This document shows, piece by piece, positions 36,183-46,136 of a stretch of 64,000 nucleotides of DNA. The notes under the pieces were generated by a model. The model was given only the letters and a program-made list of their open reading frames with translations. It searched no databases and was not told the DNA's origin. The stretch's first letter is position 1. The number at the start of each line of letters is the position of its first letter. The position numbers and the translations under genes are program-made. Source of the stretch: Sphingomonadaceae bacterium (GTDB lineage: Bacteria > Pseudomonadota > Alphaproteobacteria > Sphingomonadales > Sphingomonadaceae); assembly GCA_002863155.1 (NCBI GenBank), contig PKED01000051.1, positions 20,044 through 84,043 on the forward strand. Reading direction: 5' to 3'.

Positions 36183-37153
36183 CTCGCGCAGCCCTGCCAG
36201 ATGCAGGCGCCATCCAGCTGGGCGCCGAAGGTGAAGGGCATGTCGCGATAGGCTTCTCGCCACCGCGCGTCGACGCTTTCGAGCATTTCCGCCTCGACCG
36301 CCCCGAACACGTAAAATGCCCCGCGTTTCCAGGTGCCGAGACCCTGCTCCGCAATCGACCGCAAGCTCACGATCAGCCACAATCGGCGCTCTGTGCCTGC
36401 ACCGGTCGGTATCGGGCCCTGGCCTGACGCGGCACGCGCGAGGGCGAGTTCAGTCCAGCGCGCGACACCCTCGTTCCCGATCAGAAATTCATAATAGCGC
36501 CATTGCTCCGCCGTCACGGCGCTCATCGCCCGGCGCCGCGCCCTGACATAATCGGCCATCGCCGCCCCGCGTGAATCTCGGCCGGTCGCCTCCAGAAACG
36601 CGATCCCGGCCCCTGTCATATCGGCGATTGCCGATCCCAGAACCGGATCGGCGTAGGGAAACGGATAGTCGAGCATCCACGCCGCGTTGCGGCTGTCTCC
36701 TGCCAGATCAAGCGCATCGATTTTGGCAAAGCGATCCGGGAGCCGGGCTTGATATTGGTGGAATGCCTCATGAGCGACCGTCAACACCCAGTCCGTACGA
36801 TCGAGCCCGGTCGCCTTCGGCATGCCCATAACGATCATGGACGGCTCATCCGCGATGTCAAAACTGGCAGACGAATCGACCGCAAGCTCGCGCTTGCGTG
36901 CCTGAACCGAACAGCCGGTGATCGGATCAGTGCCCACCGCCCCAAAACCAGCAGTCTGGGCCTTGCAAAACAGGTAGTCGGTTTTGGCCGTAACCAGGAT
37001 CATGTGGAAAGGGATCGCCCCAAATCCGGGCCAGATGGCGTCGCCGTCACGCGTCACGATCGTCTTCGCGTCGCGAATCATCTCACGGACCTCACGCGGC
37101 GGCAGTGCCGACGTGGCGGCGACAAGCGCTGCGGCAAGGGCAATGGCAGCCAT
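36179..37153 (-). CDS. Hypothetical secreted protein with HExxH motif
   Basis: The ATG complementary to 37151-37153 gives 324 residues with a signal peptide (MAAIALAAALVAATSA). WVLTVAHEAFHQYQARL is an HExxH motif followed by aromatic residues, suggesting a zinc metallopeptidase (gluzincin-like); a third Glu ligand may be in NEGVARWTELALARA. The C-terminus ends CIWQGC, which could form a disulfide. No family name is offered. It is alone and convergent with the orphan ABC gene. Confidence 0.7.
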   Translation of the reverse strand: MAAIALAAALVAATSALPPREVREMIRDAKTIVTRDGDAIWPGFGAIPFHMILVTAKTDYLFCKAQTAGFGAVGTDPITGCSVQARKRELAVDSSASFDIADEPSMIVMGMPKATGLDRTDWVLTVAHEAFHQYQARLPDRFAKIDALDLAGDSRNAAWMLDYPFPYADPVLGSAIADMTGAGIAFLEATGRDSRGAAMADYVRARRRAMSAVTAEQWRYYEFLIGNEGVARWTELALARAASGQGPIPTGAGTERRLWLIVSLRSIAEQGLGTWKRGAFYVFGAVEAEMLESVDARWREAYRDMPFTFGAQLDGACIWQGCAS

Positions 37154-37289
37154 GGGAAATGAGTAACCTGCTTCACCCGGGACGACAACGATCGCGTCGT
37201 GTCTTGCGTTGACGGATACATGCTTGCAGACCGCCATTCTTCGCCCCGGCGCATCTGCCGGGATGCGAAGGGGATCAGCGGAGCTGAGA

Positions 37290-38891
37290 TTGGCTGAAAC
37301 AAGAACCACCGACGTCCTCATCATCGGCTCCGGCGCGGCCGGGCTCACTGCGGCGCTCAACCTGGCCGATCAGTTCAAGGTCACCGTGCTCGCCAAGGGG
37401 CGGCTGAACGAAGGCTCGACGGCCTGGGCGCAGGGCGGGATCGCGGCAGTGCTGGAGCCGGGCGACACGTTCGACAGCCATATCGAGGACACGATGATCG
37501 CCGGGGCCGGGCTCAACGACCGCGCGACCGTCGAATTCGTCGTCGAGGGCGCGCCCGCCGCGATCGCGCGGCTGGTCGAGCTGGGCGTGCCGTTCAACAT
37601 GGACGGCAACACGCTCCACCTCACCCGCGAAGGCGGGCACAGCCATCGCCGCATCGTCCATGTCGCCGACGCGACCGGCTGGGCCGTCCAGGAAGCGCTC
37701 CAGCGCGCCGCCGAGCAGCACCCCAATATCACGCTGGTGCCCGACATGGTCGCGATCGACCTGGCGACCGGCAAGCATGAGGAGCGCTATTCGGGATCGG
37801 GGCATGTCTGGGGCGTCTATGCGGTCAACCGCGTGACCGGTCGGGTCGAGCTGTTCACCGCGCGCGCGACGATGCTGGCGACGGGCGGCGCCGGGCGCAC
37901 CTATCTCTATTCGACCGCGCCGCGCGGGGCGACCGGCGATGGGATCGCGATGGCGTGGCGGGCGGGCGCCCGCGTTGCGAACATGGAATTCATGCAGTTC
38001 CACCCGACCTGCCTCTACAATCTGGAGGTCAAGAACTTCCTGATCACCGAAGCGGTGCGCGGCGAAGGCGGTCATCTGCTGCTGCCCGGCGAAAACGGGG
38101 TCGGCGGGGGCTATCGCTTCATGCCCGATTTCGATCCACGCGCCGAACTCGCGCCGCGCGACGTGGTGGCGCGCGCGATCGACCATGAGATCAAGCGACT
38201 GGGCCTCGACTATGTCCATCTCGACATCAGTCACAAAGGCGCCGATTTCGTCCGCGAACACTTCCCGACGATCCACGACAAGCTGCTCGGGCTTGGCATC
38301 GACATGACCGTCGACCCAATCCCGGTGGTGCCGGCCCAGCATTATACCTGTGGCGGCATCGTCATCGACCGCGACGGGCGGACCGACCTGCCGGGACTAT
38401 ACGCCGCCGGCGAATGCTCCGAAAGCGGCCTGCACGGCGCCAATCGGCTGGCGTCCAACTCGCTGCTGGAATGTTTTGTGCTGGGCGAAAGCGCGGCCCG
38501 CCACATCGCCGCCCATTGGGACGAGCTGCCGCCGCCGCCGCCGATCCGCAGCTGGGACGAAAGCCGGGTCACCGACAGCGACGAAGAAGTGGTCATCAAG
38601 CAGAACTGGACCGAGATCCGCCGCTTCATGTGGAATTATGTCGGCATCGTCCGCACGACCAAGCGGCTCGAGCGCGCGCAGCACCGCATCCGCATGCTGA
38701 CCGAGGAAGTCGGCGATTATTACGGCCATTTCCGGGTGACGCCCGACCTGATCGAGCTGCGCAATCTCCTGCAGACCGCGGAGCTGATCGTGCGCTGCGC
38801 CTTGTCCCGCAAGGAAAGCCGCGGGCTCCACTACACGCTCGATTATCCCGATCTGCTGCCGGAAGCGCGCGACACGGTGCTTGTTCCCTGA
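37290..38891 (+). CDS. nadB: L-aspartate oxidase NadB
   Basis: A TTG at 37290 with GGAG 6 nt upstream fits the ribosome site best (533 aa); an ATG at 37263 (542 aa) is the alternative. TTDVLIIGSGAAGLTAALNLA is the FAD motif, GSTAWAQGGIAAVL and GGHSHRRIVHVADATGWAVQEAL are typical of NadB, and GGIVIDRDGRTDLPGLYAAGECSESGLHGANRLASNSLLE is conserved. NadB starts de novo NAD synthesis by oxidising aspartate to iminoaspartate. NadA and NadC genes are not in the window. Confidence 0.95.
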   Translation: MAETRTTDVLIIGSGAAGLTAALNLADQFKVTVLAKGRLNEGSTAWAQGGIAAVLEPGDTFDSHIEDTMIAGAGLNDRATVEFVVEGAPAAIARLVELGVPFNMDGNTLHLTREGGHSHRRIVHVADATGWAVQEALQRAAEQHPNITLVPDMVAIDLATGKHEERYSGSGHVWGVYAVNRVTGRVELFTARATMLATGGAGRTYLYSTAPRGATGDGIAMAWRAGARVANMEFMQFHPTCLYNLEVKNFLITEAVRGEGGHLLLPGENGVGGGYRFMPDFDPRAELAPRDVVARAIDHEIKRLGLDYVHLDISHKGADFVREHFPTIHDKLLGLGIDMTVDPIPVVPAQHYTCGGIVIDRDGRTDLPGLYAAGECSESGLHGANRLASNSLLECFVLGESAARHIAAHWDELPPPPPIRSWDESRVTDSDEEVVIKQNWTEIRRFMWNYVGIVRTTKRLERAQHRIRMLTEEVGDYYGHFRVTPDLIELRNLLQTAELIVRCALSRKESRGLHYTLDYPDLLPEARDTVLVP

Positions 38892-39000
38892 CATTGACCT
38901 GCGCGAAACGCCGTTCGTCGCGCAAAATGCCGAGTTCGTCGCACCAAAGCGCGACCGGCTATACCGCGTTCAGCAGCGTGCGGTCATGCTTTGTCCCGAC

Positions 39001-40125
39001 ATGAAGGCGAACGCATTGAATCGACAGCGGAACAACGACACGTCGCGTCCGCGCGCGTTGTTCGCCTCGGTCGTTGCGATGGTCATTCTCGCGAGCTGCC
39101 AGACGACGGACGTGCCCCGCGCGGTCGCCGTCGCTCCGCCCGTGCCGATCCCGGGCTATAGCGTCACTGTGCCGCTACCCGCATCGAAGCCGTTGCCGCC
39201 GCCGGCACCAGCCGCGCTGATCGATACCGTCAACGGGCTTGCGAAGTCGTTCGATGGCAAGGTCGGGATCGCGGTGCGCAGCATCGACCGCGACTGGCTC
39301 GTCGCCGCCAACGGTGACCTGCCGCTGCCGCAGCAGAGCGTGAGCAAGCTGTGGGTCGCGATGACGGTGCTCGATGCCGTCGACCATGGCCGTGCACGGC
39401 TCGACGATCCGGTGACGGTCACGCGCGAGGATCTGACGCTCTTCCACCAGCCGATCGCAGCGATGGTGAAGGGCGACGGCTACAAGGCGACCGTCGGCGA
39501 ATTGCTCCAGCGCGCGCTGACCCAGAGCGACAACACCGCCAATGACCGGCTGCTGCGTTTCGTCGGCGGCCCCGAAGCGGTGCGCGACTTCATCCGTCGC
39601 AGGGGGCTCGGCACGATCAAGTTCGGTCCTGGCGAACGGCTGCTGCAAAGCCAGACGGCGGGGCTTTCCTGGCGGCCCGAATATGCGACCGGCAACGGCT
39701 TTGTCCGCGCCCGCGCTCAATTGCCGACGGATGCGCGGATCAAGGCTTTCGACAGCTATGTCGCCGATCCGCCGGACGGCGCGGCGCCGGTCGCGATCGC
39801 GAGCGCGCTGGCTCAGCTCAAGCGCGGCGCGCTGCTGTCGCAGCCATCGACCCAATATCTCATCAGCACGATGGAATCGTCGAAGACCGGCAAGCAACGG
39901 CTTCGTGGCGCAGTGCCGGCGGGCTGGAGCTTTGGCCACAAAACCGGCACCGGCCAGGACCTGGGCCGCCGCACCGCCGGCTATAACGATGTCGGCATCC
40001 TGACCGCGCCCGATGGCCGCAGCTACGCGCTCGCGGTGATGATCGGCGATACGCCACGCCCGATCATCGAGCGCCAGCAATTGATGCAGGCCGTCGTCGC
40101 CGCCGTGATCGCTAGCCACGGCTAG
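39001..40125 (+). CDS. Class A beta-lactamase-like serine hydrolase, predicted lipoprotein
   Basis: 374 residues with a lipoprotein signal (VVAMVILASC, Cys33). The three class A motifs are present in order: SVSK at 113-116, SDN at 176-178 and KTG at 314-316. The omega-loop Glu is not obvious (the EL(L)N-like position is unclear; GERLLQSQ lies nearby), so a true beta-lactamase is uncertain and a peptidase-like role is possible. A Pro-rich stretch (about 40-70) links the lipid anchor to the enzyme. Monocistronic. Confidence 0.85.
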   Translation: MKANALNRQRNNDTSRPRALFASVVAMVILASCQTTDVPRAVAVAPPVPIPGYSVTVPLPASKPLPPPAPAALIDTVNGLAKSFDGKVGIAVRSIDRDWLVAANGDLPLPQQSVSKLWVAMTVLDAVDHGRARLDDPVTVTREDLTLFHQPIAAMVKGDGYKATVGELLQRALTQSDNTANDRLLRFVGGPEAVRDFIRRRGLGTIKFGPGERLLQSQTAGLSWRPEYATGNGFVRARAQLPTDARIKAFDSYVADPPDGAAPVAIASALAQLKRGALLSQPSTQYLISTMESSKTGKQRLRGAVPAGWSFGHKTGTGQDLGRRTAGYNDVGILTAPDGRSYALAVMIGDTPRPIIERQQLMQAVVAAVIASHG

Positions 40126-40150
40126 GGTCACATTCGGGGGTCACATTCGG
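40125..40150. repeat. 13-nt tandem duplication
   Basis: GGGTCACATTCGG occurs twice in immediate tandem between the serine hydrolase and polA genes. The function is not known; it may be a simple slippage event. Confidence 0.7.
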
Positions 40151-40261
40151 GCGCCAGGCGCACGTTCAAAAGGTTCGCCGTGATCGGCCCGGACGATCTG
40201 CCGCCGATGCCGACCGCCTGAAACAGTTGGTTCGGCGCAACGCATCGGCTATCCGTCGCCA

Positions 40262-43015
40262 ATGCCTCATCTCTATCTGGTCGACGGCTCCGGCTATATT
40301 TTCCGCGCCTATCACCGGCTGCCCCCGCTCACCAACAAGCATGGCGAGCCTGTCGGCGCGGTCTATGGATACACCACGATGCTGTGGAAGCTCGCCGACG
40401 AGCTGCACAAGGCGGATGGTCCGACGCACATGGCGGTCATTCTCGACAAATCGAGCCATACCTTCCGCAACGACCTTTACGATCAGTATAAGGCGCACCG
40501 CCCGCCGCCGCCCGAGGATCTTGTTCCCCAATTCCCGATGATCCGCGACGCGACGCGCGCGTTCAGCCTGCCGTGCATCGAGACCGAGGGGCTGGAAGCG
40601 GACGACATCATCGCCTGTTATGCGAAGGCCGCGCTTGCCGAGGGCTGGTCGGTGACGATCGTGTCGTCCGACAAGGATCTGATGCAGCTGATCGAGCCGG
40701 GGCTCGACCTGTACGATACGATGAACAACCGGCGGCTGGGGCCGGAGCATGTATTGGAGAAGTTCGGGGTCGAGCCCGAGCGGCTGGGCGACGTGCTCGC
40801 GCTGATGGGCGACAGCGTCGACAATGTGCCCGGCGTGACCGGTGTCGGGCCAAAGACTGCCGCCAAGCTCATCCAGGAACATGGCGACCTCGAAGGCGTG
40901 CTGGCAGCGGCGCCCGCGATGAAGCCCGGGAAGCTGCGCGACAATCTGATCGAGCAGGCAGACAATGCGCGGCTGTCCAAGATATTGGTCACGCTGAAAT
41001 GCGACGTCGCACTGCCCGAGCCGCTCGAGGATCTGGAGCTCAAGGGCATTCCCGACGCGCCCTTGCGGGCGTTTCTGGAGCATCACGGCTTCAAGTCGCT
41101 GCTCGCCAAGCTTTCGGCCGTCGCCGACACGCCGGTCGCCGCACCGCGCGCCATCGAGCAGGAGGACGACCCGCCCTGCGATCTCGATGCATATCAGACC
41201 GTGATCGACGAGGACGCGCTCGATCGCTGGATTGCCGAGGCACAGGCTCAGGGCTTTGTCGCGATCGACACCGAAACGACCGGGATCGACGCCACCCGGG
41301 CCGAGCTCGTCGGCGTGAGCCTTGCGCTGGCGCCCAATCGCGCCTGCTACATCCCGCTGGCGCATGGCGGGACCGACATGTTCGCAGAGACGCCCGTCCA
41401 GATCGACAAGGCGGTGGCGCTTGCCAGGCTCAAGCCGCTGCTCGAGGACTTGGGCGTGCTCAAGATCGGCCATAATCTGAAATACGACATGATCGTGCTC
41501 GGGCGGCTCGGCATCGACGTCGCGCCGATCGATGACACGATCCTGATGAGCTTCGATCTCGACGCCGGACTGCACGGCCACGGCATGGATGAACTCGCGG
41601 CGACGCATCTTTCGCACCAGTGCATCGCGTTCAAGGACGTCGTCGGCACCGGCAAGAACCAGCGCGGCTTTGCCGAGATCGACCTGAAGACTGCGACGCG
41701 CTACGCGGCCGAGGATGCCGATGTGACGCTCCGGCTTTGGCGGCGCTTCAAGCCCCGGCTTCCGGCCGAAGGCGCGACGCGGGTCTATGAAATGGTCGAC
41801 CGCCCGCTGGCACCCGTGATCGCGCGAATGGAGCGGCACGGCATCATGGTCGATCGCGACCGGCTCGCGCAATTGTCGGGCGAATTCGCCGCGCAGATGG
41901 CGACGCTGGAAACCGAGATCCACGGCCTCGCCGGCGGCCCGTTCACGATCGGCAGCCCCAAGCAGCTTGGCGACGTGCTGTTCGAGCGGATGGGCATCAA
42001 GGGGGGGCGCAAGGGCAAGTCGGGCGTCTATTCGACCGACGTCACCGAGCTGGAAAAGATCGCCGCCGACAAGGCATCGCCAGGCGCCGTCATCGCCGCG
42101 CGCGTGCTCGACTGGCGCCAGCTGTCGAAGCTAAAATCGACCTATACCGATGCCCTGCAGGCACAGATCAACCCAGAGACGGGGCGCGTCCATACGAGCT
42201 ATTCGCTGACCGGCGCGCAGACCGGGCGACTGTCCTCGACCGACCCGAACCTCCAGAACATCCCGATTCGCACCGAAGTCGGGCGCCAGATCCGCGATGC
42301 GTTCGTGGCCGAACCCGGCAAGGTCCTGCTCGCCGCCGATTATTCGCAGATCGAACTGCGGCTCGCCGCGCACATGGCCGATGTGCCCGCTTTGCGCGAC
42401 GCCTTCGCGAGCGGCGCCGACATCCATTCGATGACCGCGCAGGAGCTGTTCGGCGAGGTCAACCGCGATACGCGCGGCCGCGCCAAGACGATCAACTTCG
42501 CGATTCTCTATGGCATCAGCCGCTGGGGGCTGGCCGGGCGGCTCGACGTCACCCCCGACGACGCGCAGGCGATGATCGACCGCTATTTCGAGCGTTTCCC
42601 CGGTATCAACCGCTATATCGCCGAGACCACGCAGCAGGCGCGCGAGCGTGGCTATACCGAAACGCTGTTTGGGCGAAAATGCTGGTTCCCACGCCTGAAA
42701 TCATCGGTCCAGCACGAGCGCCAGGGCGCCGAGCGCGCGGCGATCAACGCGCCGATCCAGGGCACCAGCGCCGATATCATCAAGCGCGCGATGGCCCGGA
42801 TGGAACCCGCACTTGCAGAAGCCGGCCTGCCCGACGTGCGGATGCTGCTCCAGGTCCATGACGAACTGGTGTTCGAACTCCCCGAAGGCGATGTGGTGGC
42901 GGCAACCGAGGTGATCGGGCGGGTGATGGCAACGGCCGCCGAACCCGCCATCACGCTTTCCGTGCCGCTCGGCGTGGAGGTCGGGACCGGCAAGAGCTGG
43001 GGCGCTGCGCATTGA
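40262..43015 (+). CDS. polA: DNA polymerase I
   Basis: A 917-residue enzyme with a 5' nuclease domain (GSGYIFRAYHR, GVGPKTAAKL), a 3'-5' exonuclease domain (FVAIDTETTGIDATRAELVG at about 332) and the polymerase domain: motif A DYSQIELRLAAH at about 693, motif B TINFAILYG, and motif C QVHDELVFELPE at about 865. The exonuclease residues look intact. PolA fills gaps and removes primers during replication and repair. The stop overlaps the next gene by 4 nt (TTGA). Confidence 0.97.
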   Translation: MPHLYLVDGSGYIFRAYHRLPPLTNKHGEPVGAVYGYTTMLWKLADELHKADGPTHMAVILDKSSHTFRNDLYDQYKAHRPPPPEDLVPQFPMIRDATRAFSLPCIETEGLEADDIIACYAKAALAEGWSVTIVSSDKDLMQLIEPGLDLYDTMNNRRLGPEHVLEKFGVEPERLGDVLALMGDSVDNVPGVTGVGPKTAAKLIQEHGDLEGVLAAAPAMKPGKLRDNLIEQADNARLSKILVTLKCDVALPEPLEDLELKGIPDAPLRAFLEHHGFKSLLAKLSAVADTPVAAPRAIEQEDDPPCDLDAYQTVIDEDALDRWIAEAQAQGFVAIDTETTGIDATRAELVGVSLALAPNRACYIPLAHGGTDMFAETPVQIDKAVALARLKPLLEDLGVLKIGHNLKYDMIVLGRLGIDVAPIDDTILMSFDLDAGLHGHGMDELAATHLSHQCIAFKDVVGTGKNQRGFAEIDLKTATRYAAEDADVTLRLWRRFKPRLPAEGATRVYEMVDRPLAPVIARMERHGIMVDRDRLAQLSGEFAAQMATLETEIHGLAGGPFTIGSPKQLGDVLFERMGIKGGRKGKSGVYSTDVTELEKIAADKASPGAVIAARVLDWRQLSKLKSTYTDALQAQINPETGRVHTSYSLTGAQTGRLSSTDPNLQNIPIRTEVGRQIRDAFVAEPGKVLLAADYSQIELRLAAHMADVPALRDAFASGADIHSMTAQELFGEVNRDTRGRAKTINFAILYGISRWGLAGRLDVTPDDAQAMIDRYFERFPGINRYIAETTQQARERGYTETLFGRKCWFPRLKSSVQHERQGAERAAINAPIQGTSADIIKRAMARMEPALAEAGLPDVRMLLQVHDELVFELPEGDVVAATEVIGRVMATAAEPAITLSVPLGVEVGTGKSWGAAH

Positions 43016-44505
43016 CGGCGTCGGCTGAAACGCCGCCGGACGATATCGCAGCACTGGCCAAGGGCGGGCGCACCAATGTGCTCGGCTTTGCCCTGCGTCT
43101 GGCCGCGCGGGTGCCGTTCCTGTTCGTCGCGGGTCGGCTGTACGGCCCGGACACGGTCGGCAAATTCGCCCTCGCCGTGGTCGTCGTCGAGCTTGCCGCG
43201 CTGATCGCGACACTGGGGATGAAGCGCGGCCTTGCCCAGGCCCTGTCGACCACCGACCGTCCGCACGCGCATGTCGTCTGGGACGCGCTCGCCGTCGCAT
43301 TCTGCGCCTCAGTCGGCGCGACGCTGCTGCTGTTTGCCTTTCCGCATATCATGTACCGGGGCGACGCACCGCAGGGCGTGGCGCACTGGTTGCCGGCGAT
43401 CGTTGTTGCGATCGCATGGTCCGACATCAGCCTTGCCGCGCTTGCCTATCGCCACAATCTTCGCGCGACCGTGACGGCGCGCGCGGTGATCGAGCCCTGG
43501 ACGATCAGCATCGCCGCCGTGCCGCTCTGGTATCTGAATCCCGCCGACGGGCTCGAAATTTCATACATGCTGTCGATGCTCGCCGCGGTGATCGCTTCGC
43601 TGATCCCGTTCGTGCGCAGCTATGGCGCGCCGGCCGGGTGGAAGCCGCGACTGGCGACGATTGCCGCGCTCGCATGGCGCAACGTTCCGCTGGCGGGTGC
43701 CGATGCGATCGAATGGGCGACGCGCAACGTCGACCGCTTCATTCTCGGCCAGCTTTTTCCGCCCGCGATCGTCGGCATCTATTACATGGCGCAGCAGATC
43801 GCGTCGCTGCCCGGGCGGCTGAAGACGAGCTTCGACCCGATCCTCGGCCCGGTCATTACCCAGAGCCTGGCGAGCGGCGACCGGGCCGCTGTCGCCGCGC
43901 AGGTACGCCAGGTGAGTTTCTGGATCATGGCGGCGCAAGGCGGCCTCGCATTGATGGGCTCGATCCCGGGCAAGGCGGTGATGGGCACGATCGGCCCCCA
44001 ATTCGTCTATGGTACGGCGGCGCTCGCCTTCCTGCTGATCGCCGAGGTGCTGGCCGCGACCGCCTCGACCTGCGAAAGCGCGCTCGTCTATGTCGCACGC
44101 CACTGGAACCTGCTGATTTCAGGGGTGATGCTGGGCGTGCAGATCGCGCTCAGCTTTGGCCTGATCTTCCTGATGCGCAGTTGGGGGTGGCCCGACAATT
44201 ACCAGGCGGCGGGTCCGGCGATCGCGCTGATGGCGTCGCTGGCGCTGACATCGTTCATCAAGGCGCGCCTGTTGAAGACACTGCTCGGCGCACCGGTTTC
44301 GGGCTGGCGCTGGCAGCTTGCGGCGGCAGCGGGGGTCGCGATCATCGTCGGCTCGGCCTTCACGGCGCTCCCCCACAGCCTCGAATGGGCCGAGCTCGTC
44401 TTCGGCCTGCCGGCGATCGCCGCCAGCTATCTGTTCGTGATCTGGCGCCTGGCCTTCGGCCCGGAAGACCGCGCGCTGTTCCAGCGGATGCCGCGCCAGG
44501 ACTGA
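43012..44505 (+). CDS. Oligosaccharide flippase / polysaccharide biosynthesis membrane protein
   Basis: 497 residues starting at a TTG inside the polA stop, with about 12-14 membrane helices: [35 protein letters not shown] and [43 protein letters not shown] are typical of the Wzx/MOP (MVF) superfamily. It is likely to flip a lipid-linked sugar across the inner membrane for an exopolysaccharide or LPS component. No glycosyltransferases are adjacent, and the coupling to polA is a chromosomal neighbour rather than a functional link. Confidence 0.87.
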   Translation: MTASAETPPDDIAALAKGGRTNVLGFALRLAARVPFLFVAGRLYGPDTVGKFALAVVVVELAALIATLGMKRGLAQALSTTDRPHAHVVWDALAVAFCASVGATLLLFAFPHIMYRGDAPQGVAHWLPAIVVAIAWSDISLAALAYRHNLRATVTARAVIEPWTISIAAVPLWYLNPADGLEISYMLSMLAAVIASLIPFVRSYGAPAGWKPRLATIAALAWRNVPLAGADAIEWATRNVDRFILGQLFPPAIVGIYYMAQQIASLPGRLKTSFDPILGPVITQSLASGDRAAVAAQVRQVSFWIMAAQGGLALMGSIPGKAVMGTIGPQFVYGTAALAFLLIAEVLAATASTCESALVYVARHWNLLISGVMLGVQIALSFGLIFLMRSWGWPDNYQAAGPAIALMASLALTSFIKARLLKTLLGAPVSGWRWQLAAAAGVAIIVGSAFTALPHSLEWAELVFGLPAIAASYLFVIWRLAFGPEDRALFQRMPRQD

Positions 44506-44527
44506 CCCGTTCGCACGGACATTCCGG

Positions 44528-46099
44528 TCAATGCCGGAAGTGGCGCATGCCGGTGAAGAGCATCGCCAGCCCCGCCTCGTCGGCCGCTGCGATCACCTCG
44601 GCATCGCGGATCGATCCGCCGGGCTGGATCACCGCCGTCGCCCCCGCTTCCACCGCCGCCAACAAGCCGTCGGCAAAGGGGAAGAAGGCGTCGGAGGCGA
44701 CCGCCGACCCAATCGTGCGCGGCGTTGCCCAGCCCGCCTTGTCGGCGGCGTCGCGTGCTTTCCAGGCGGCAATCCGCGCCGATTCGAGCCGGTTCATCTG
44801 CCCCGCGCCGATCCCCGCGGTCGCACCGTCCTTGGCATAGACGATCGCGTTCGACTTGACGTGCTTGGCGACCTTCCACGCGAACAGCGCATCGCGCAGC
44901 TCGGCATCGGTCGGCGCGCGCTTCGTCACCAGCTTCAGATCGGCTTCGACGACCGCGCCATTGTCGCGGGTCTGGACCAGCCAGCCGCCGGTGATGGCGC
45001 GCACCTCGAAACTCGGCCGGGCGGGCTCGGGCAGCTCACCGGTCAACAGCAGACGGAGGTTTTTCTTGGCGGCGAACACCGCCAGCGCCGCTGCATCGGC
45101 ATCGGGGGCGACCACGACCTCGGTAAAGATGCCGCTGATCGCTTCGGCCGTTGCACGGTCGAGCGGGCGGTTGACCGCGATGATGCCGCCGAACGCCGAC
45201 ACGCTGTCGCAGGCAAGCGCCTCGGCATAGGCCGCCTCGATCGTTGCCGCGCTGGCGACGCCGCATGGATTGGCATGTTTGACGATGACGCAGGTCGGCT
45301 CGGCATGCTTGAATTCGCTCACCAGCGCGAGCGCGGCATCGGCGTCGTTATAATTGTTGTAGCTCAGCTCCTTGCCCTGCACCTGCCGGGCGTCGCCGAT
45401 CCCGCGCGCGGCCGGGCCGCGATGGTGGTAGAAAGCCGCGTGCTGATGCGGATTTTCGCCATAGCGCAGCGGCACCGGTCGTTCGAGGATGAACGGCAGT
45501 GTCGGCGGGAACATCGTTCCCTGATCGGCAAAGGCGAACCAGCTCGCGATCATGGCGTCATAGGCCGCCGTCGCCGCAAAGGCTTTCGCGGCCAGCAGCT
45601 TGCGCGTCTCCAGCGTCGTTTCGCCGCCGGCAACCAGCGCATAGTCGGCGGGATCGGTGACGATCGCGACAAAGGCGTGGTTCTTCGCGGCCGAGCGCAC
45701 CATCGATGGGCCGCCGATATCGATATTCTCGATCACATCGGCGCGGTCGGCGCCCTTCGCCACGGTCGCTTCGAACGGATAAAGATTGACGACGACGAGA
45801 TCGATCGCGCCGATGGCATGATCCGCCATCGCTTCCAGATGGGCCGGATCGTCACGCACCGCGAGCAGGCCGCCATGGACCTTCGGATGCAGCGTCTTGA
45901 CGCGCCCATCCATCATTTCGGGAAAATCGGTCAGATCGCTGATGTCGCGCACCGCAAGCCCGGCATCGCGCAGCGCCCGCGCCGTGCCACCGGTCGACAC
46001 GAGGTCGACTCCAGTCGCCGCAAGCGCGCGGCCCAGCTCGACGATGCCGGTCTTGTCTGAAACCGACAGCAGTGCCCGGGTGATCTTGATCGTCGTCAT
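44528..46099 (-). CDS. purH: Bifunctional AICAR formyltransferase / IMP cyclohydrolase PurH
   Basis: A 523-residue enzyme: the N-terminal cyclohydrolase domain with [17 protein letters not shown] and [15 protein letters not shown], then [34 protein letters not shown], and the C-terminal formyltransferase domain with [13 protein letters not shown] and [24 protein letters not shown]. It does the last two steps of de novo purine synthesis to IMP. It is the last gene of a minus-strand group rsmB-rpe-heparinase-purH. Confidence 0.97.
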   Translation of the reverse strand: MTTIKITRALLSVSDKTGIVELGRALAATGVDLVSTGGTARALRDAGLAVRDISDLTDFPEMMDGRVKTLHPKVHGGLLAVRDDPAHLEAMADHAIGAIDLVVVNLYPFEATVAKGADRADVIENIDIGGPSMVRSAAKNHAFVAIVTDPADYALVAGGETTLETRKLLAAKAFAATAAYDAMIASWFAFADQGTMFPPTLPFILERPVPLRYGENPHQHAAFYHHRGPAARGIGDARQVQGKELSYNNYNDADAALALVSEFKHAEPTCVIVKHANPCGVASAATIEAAYAEALACDSVSAFGGIIAVNRPLDRATAEAISGIFTEVVVAPDADAAALAVFAAKKNLRLLLTGELPEPARPSFEVRAITGGWLVQTRDNGAVVEADLKLVTKRAPTDAELRDALFAWKVAKHVKSNAIVYAKDGATAGIGAGQMNRLESARIAAWKARDAADKAGWATPRTIGSAVASDAFFPFADGLLAAVEAGATAVIQPGGSIRDAEVIAAADEAGLAMLFTGMRHFRH

Positions 46100-46136
46100 A
46101 AGGCTCCTCGCGCGGCGTCGGCGCCGCTCTGGCGTT

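Noticed and set aside
40166-41923. 585-aa minus-strand ORF opposite polA
   Set aside because: Antisense to DNA polymerase I, with no recognisable motifs.
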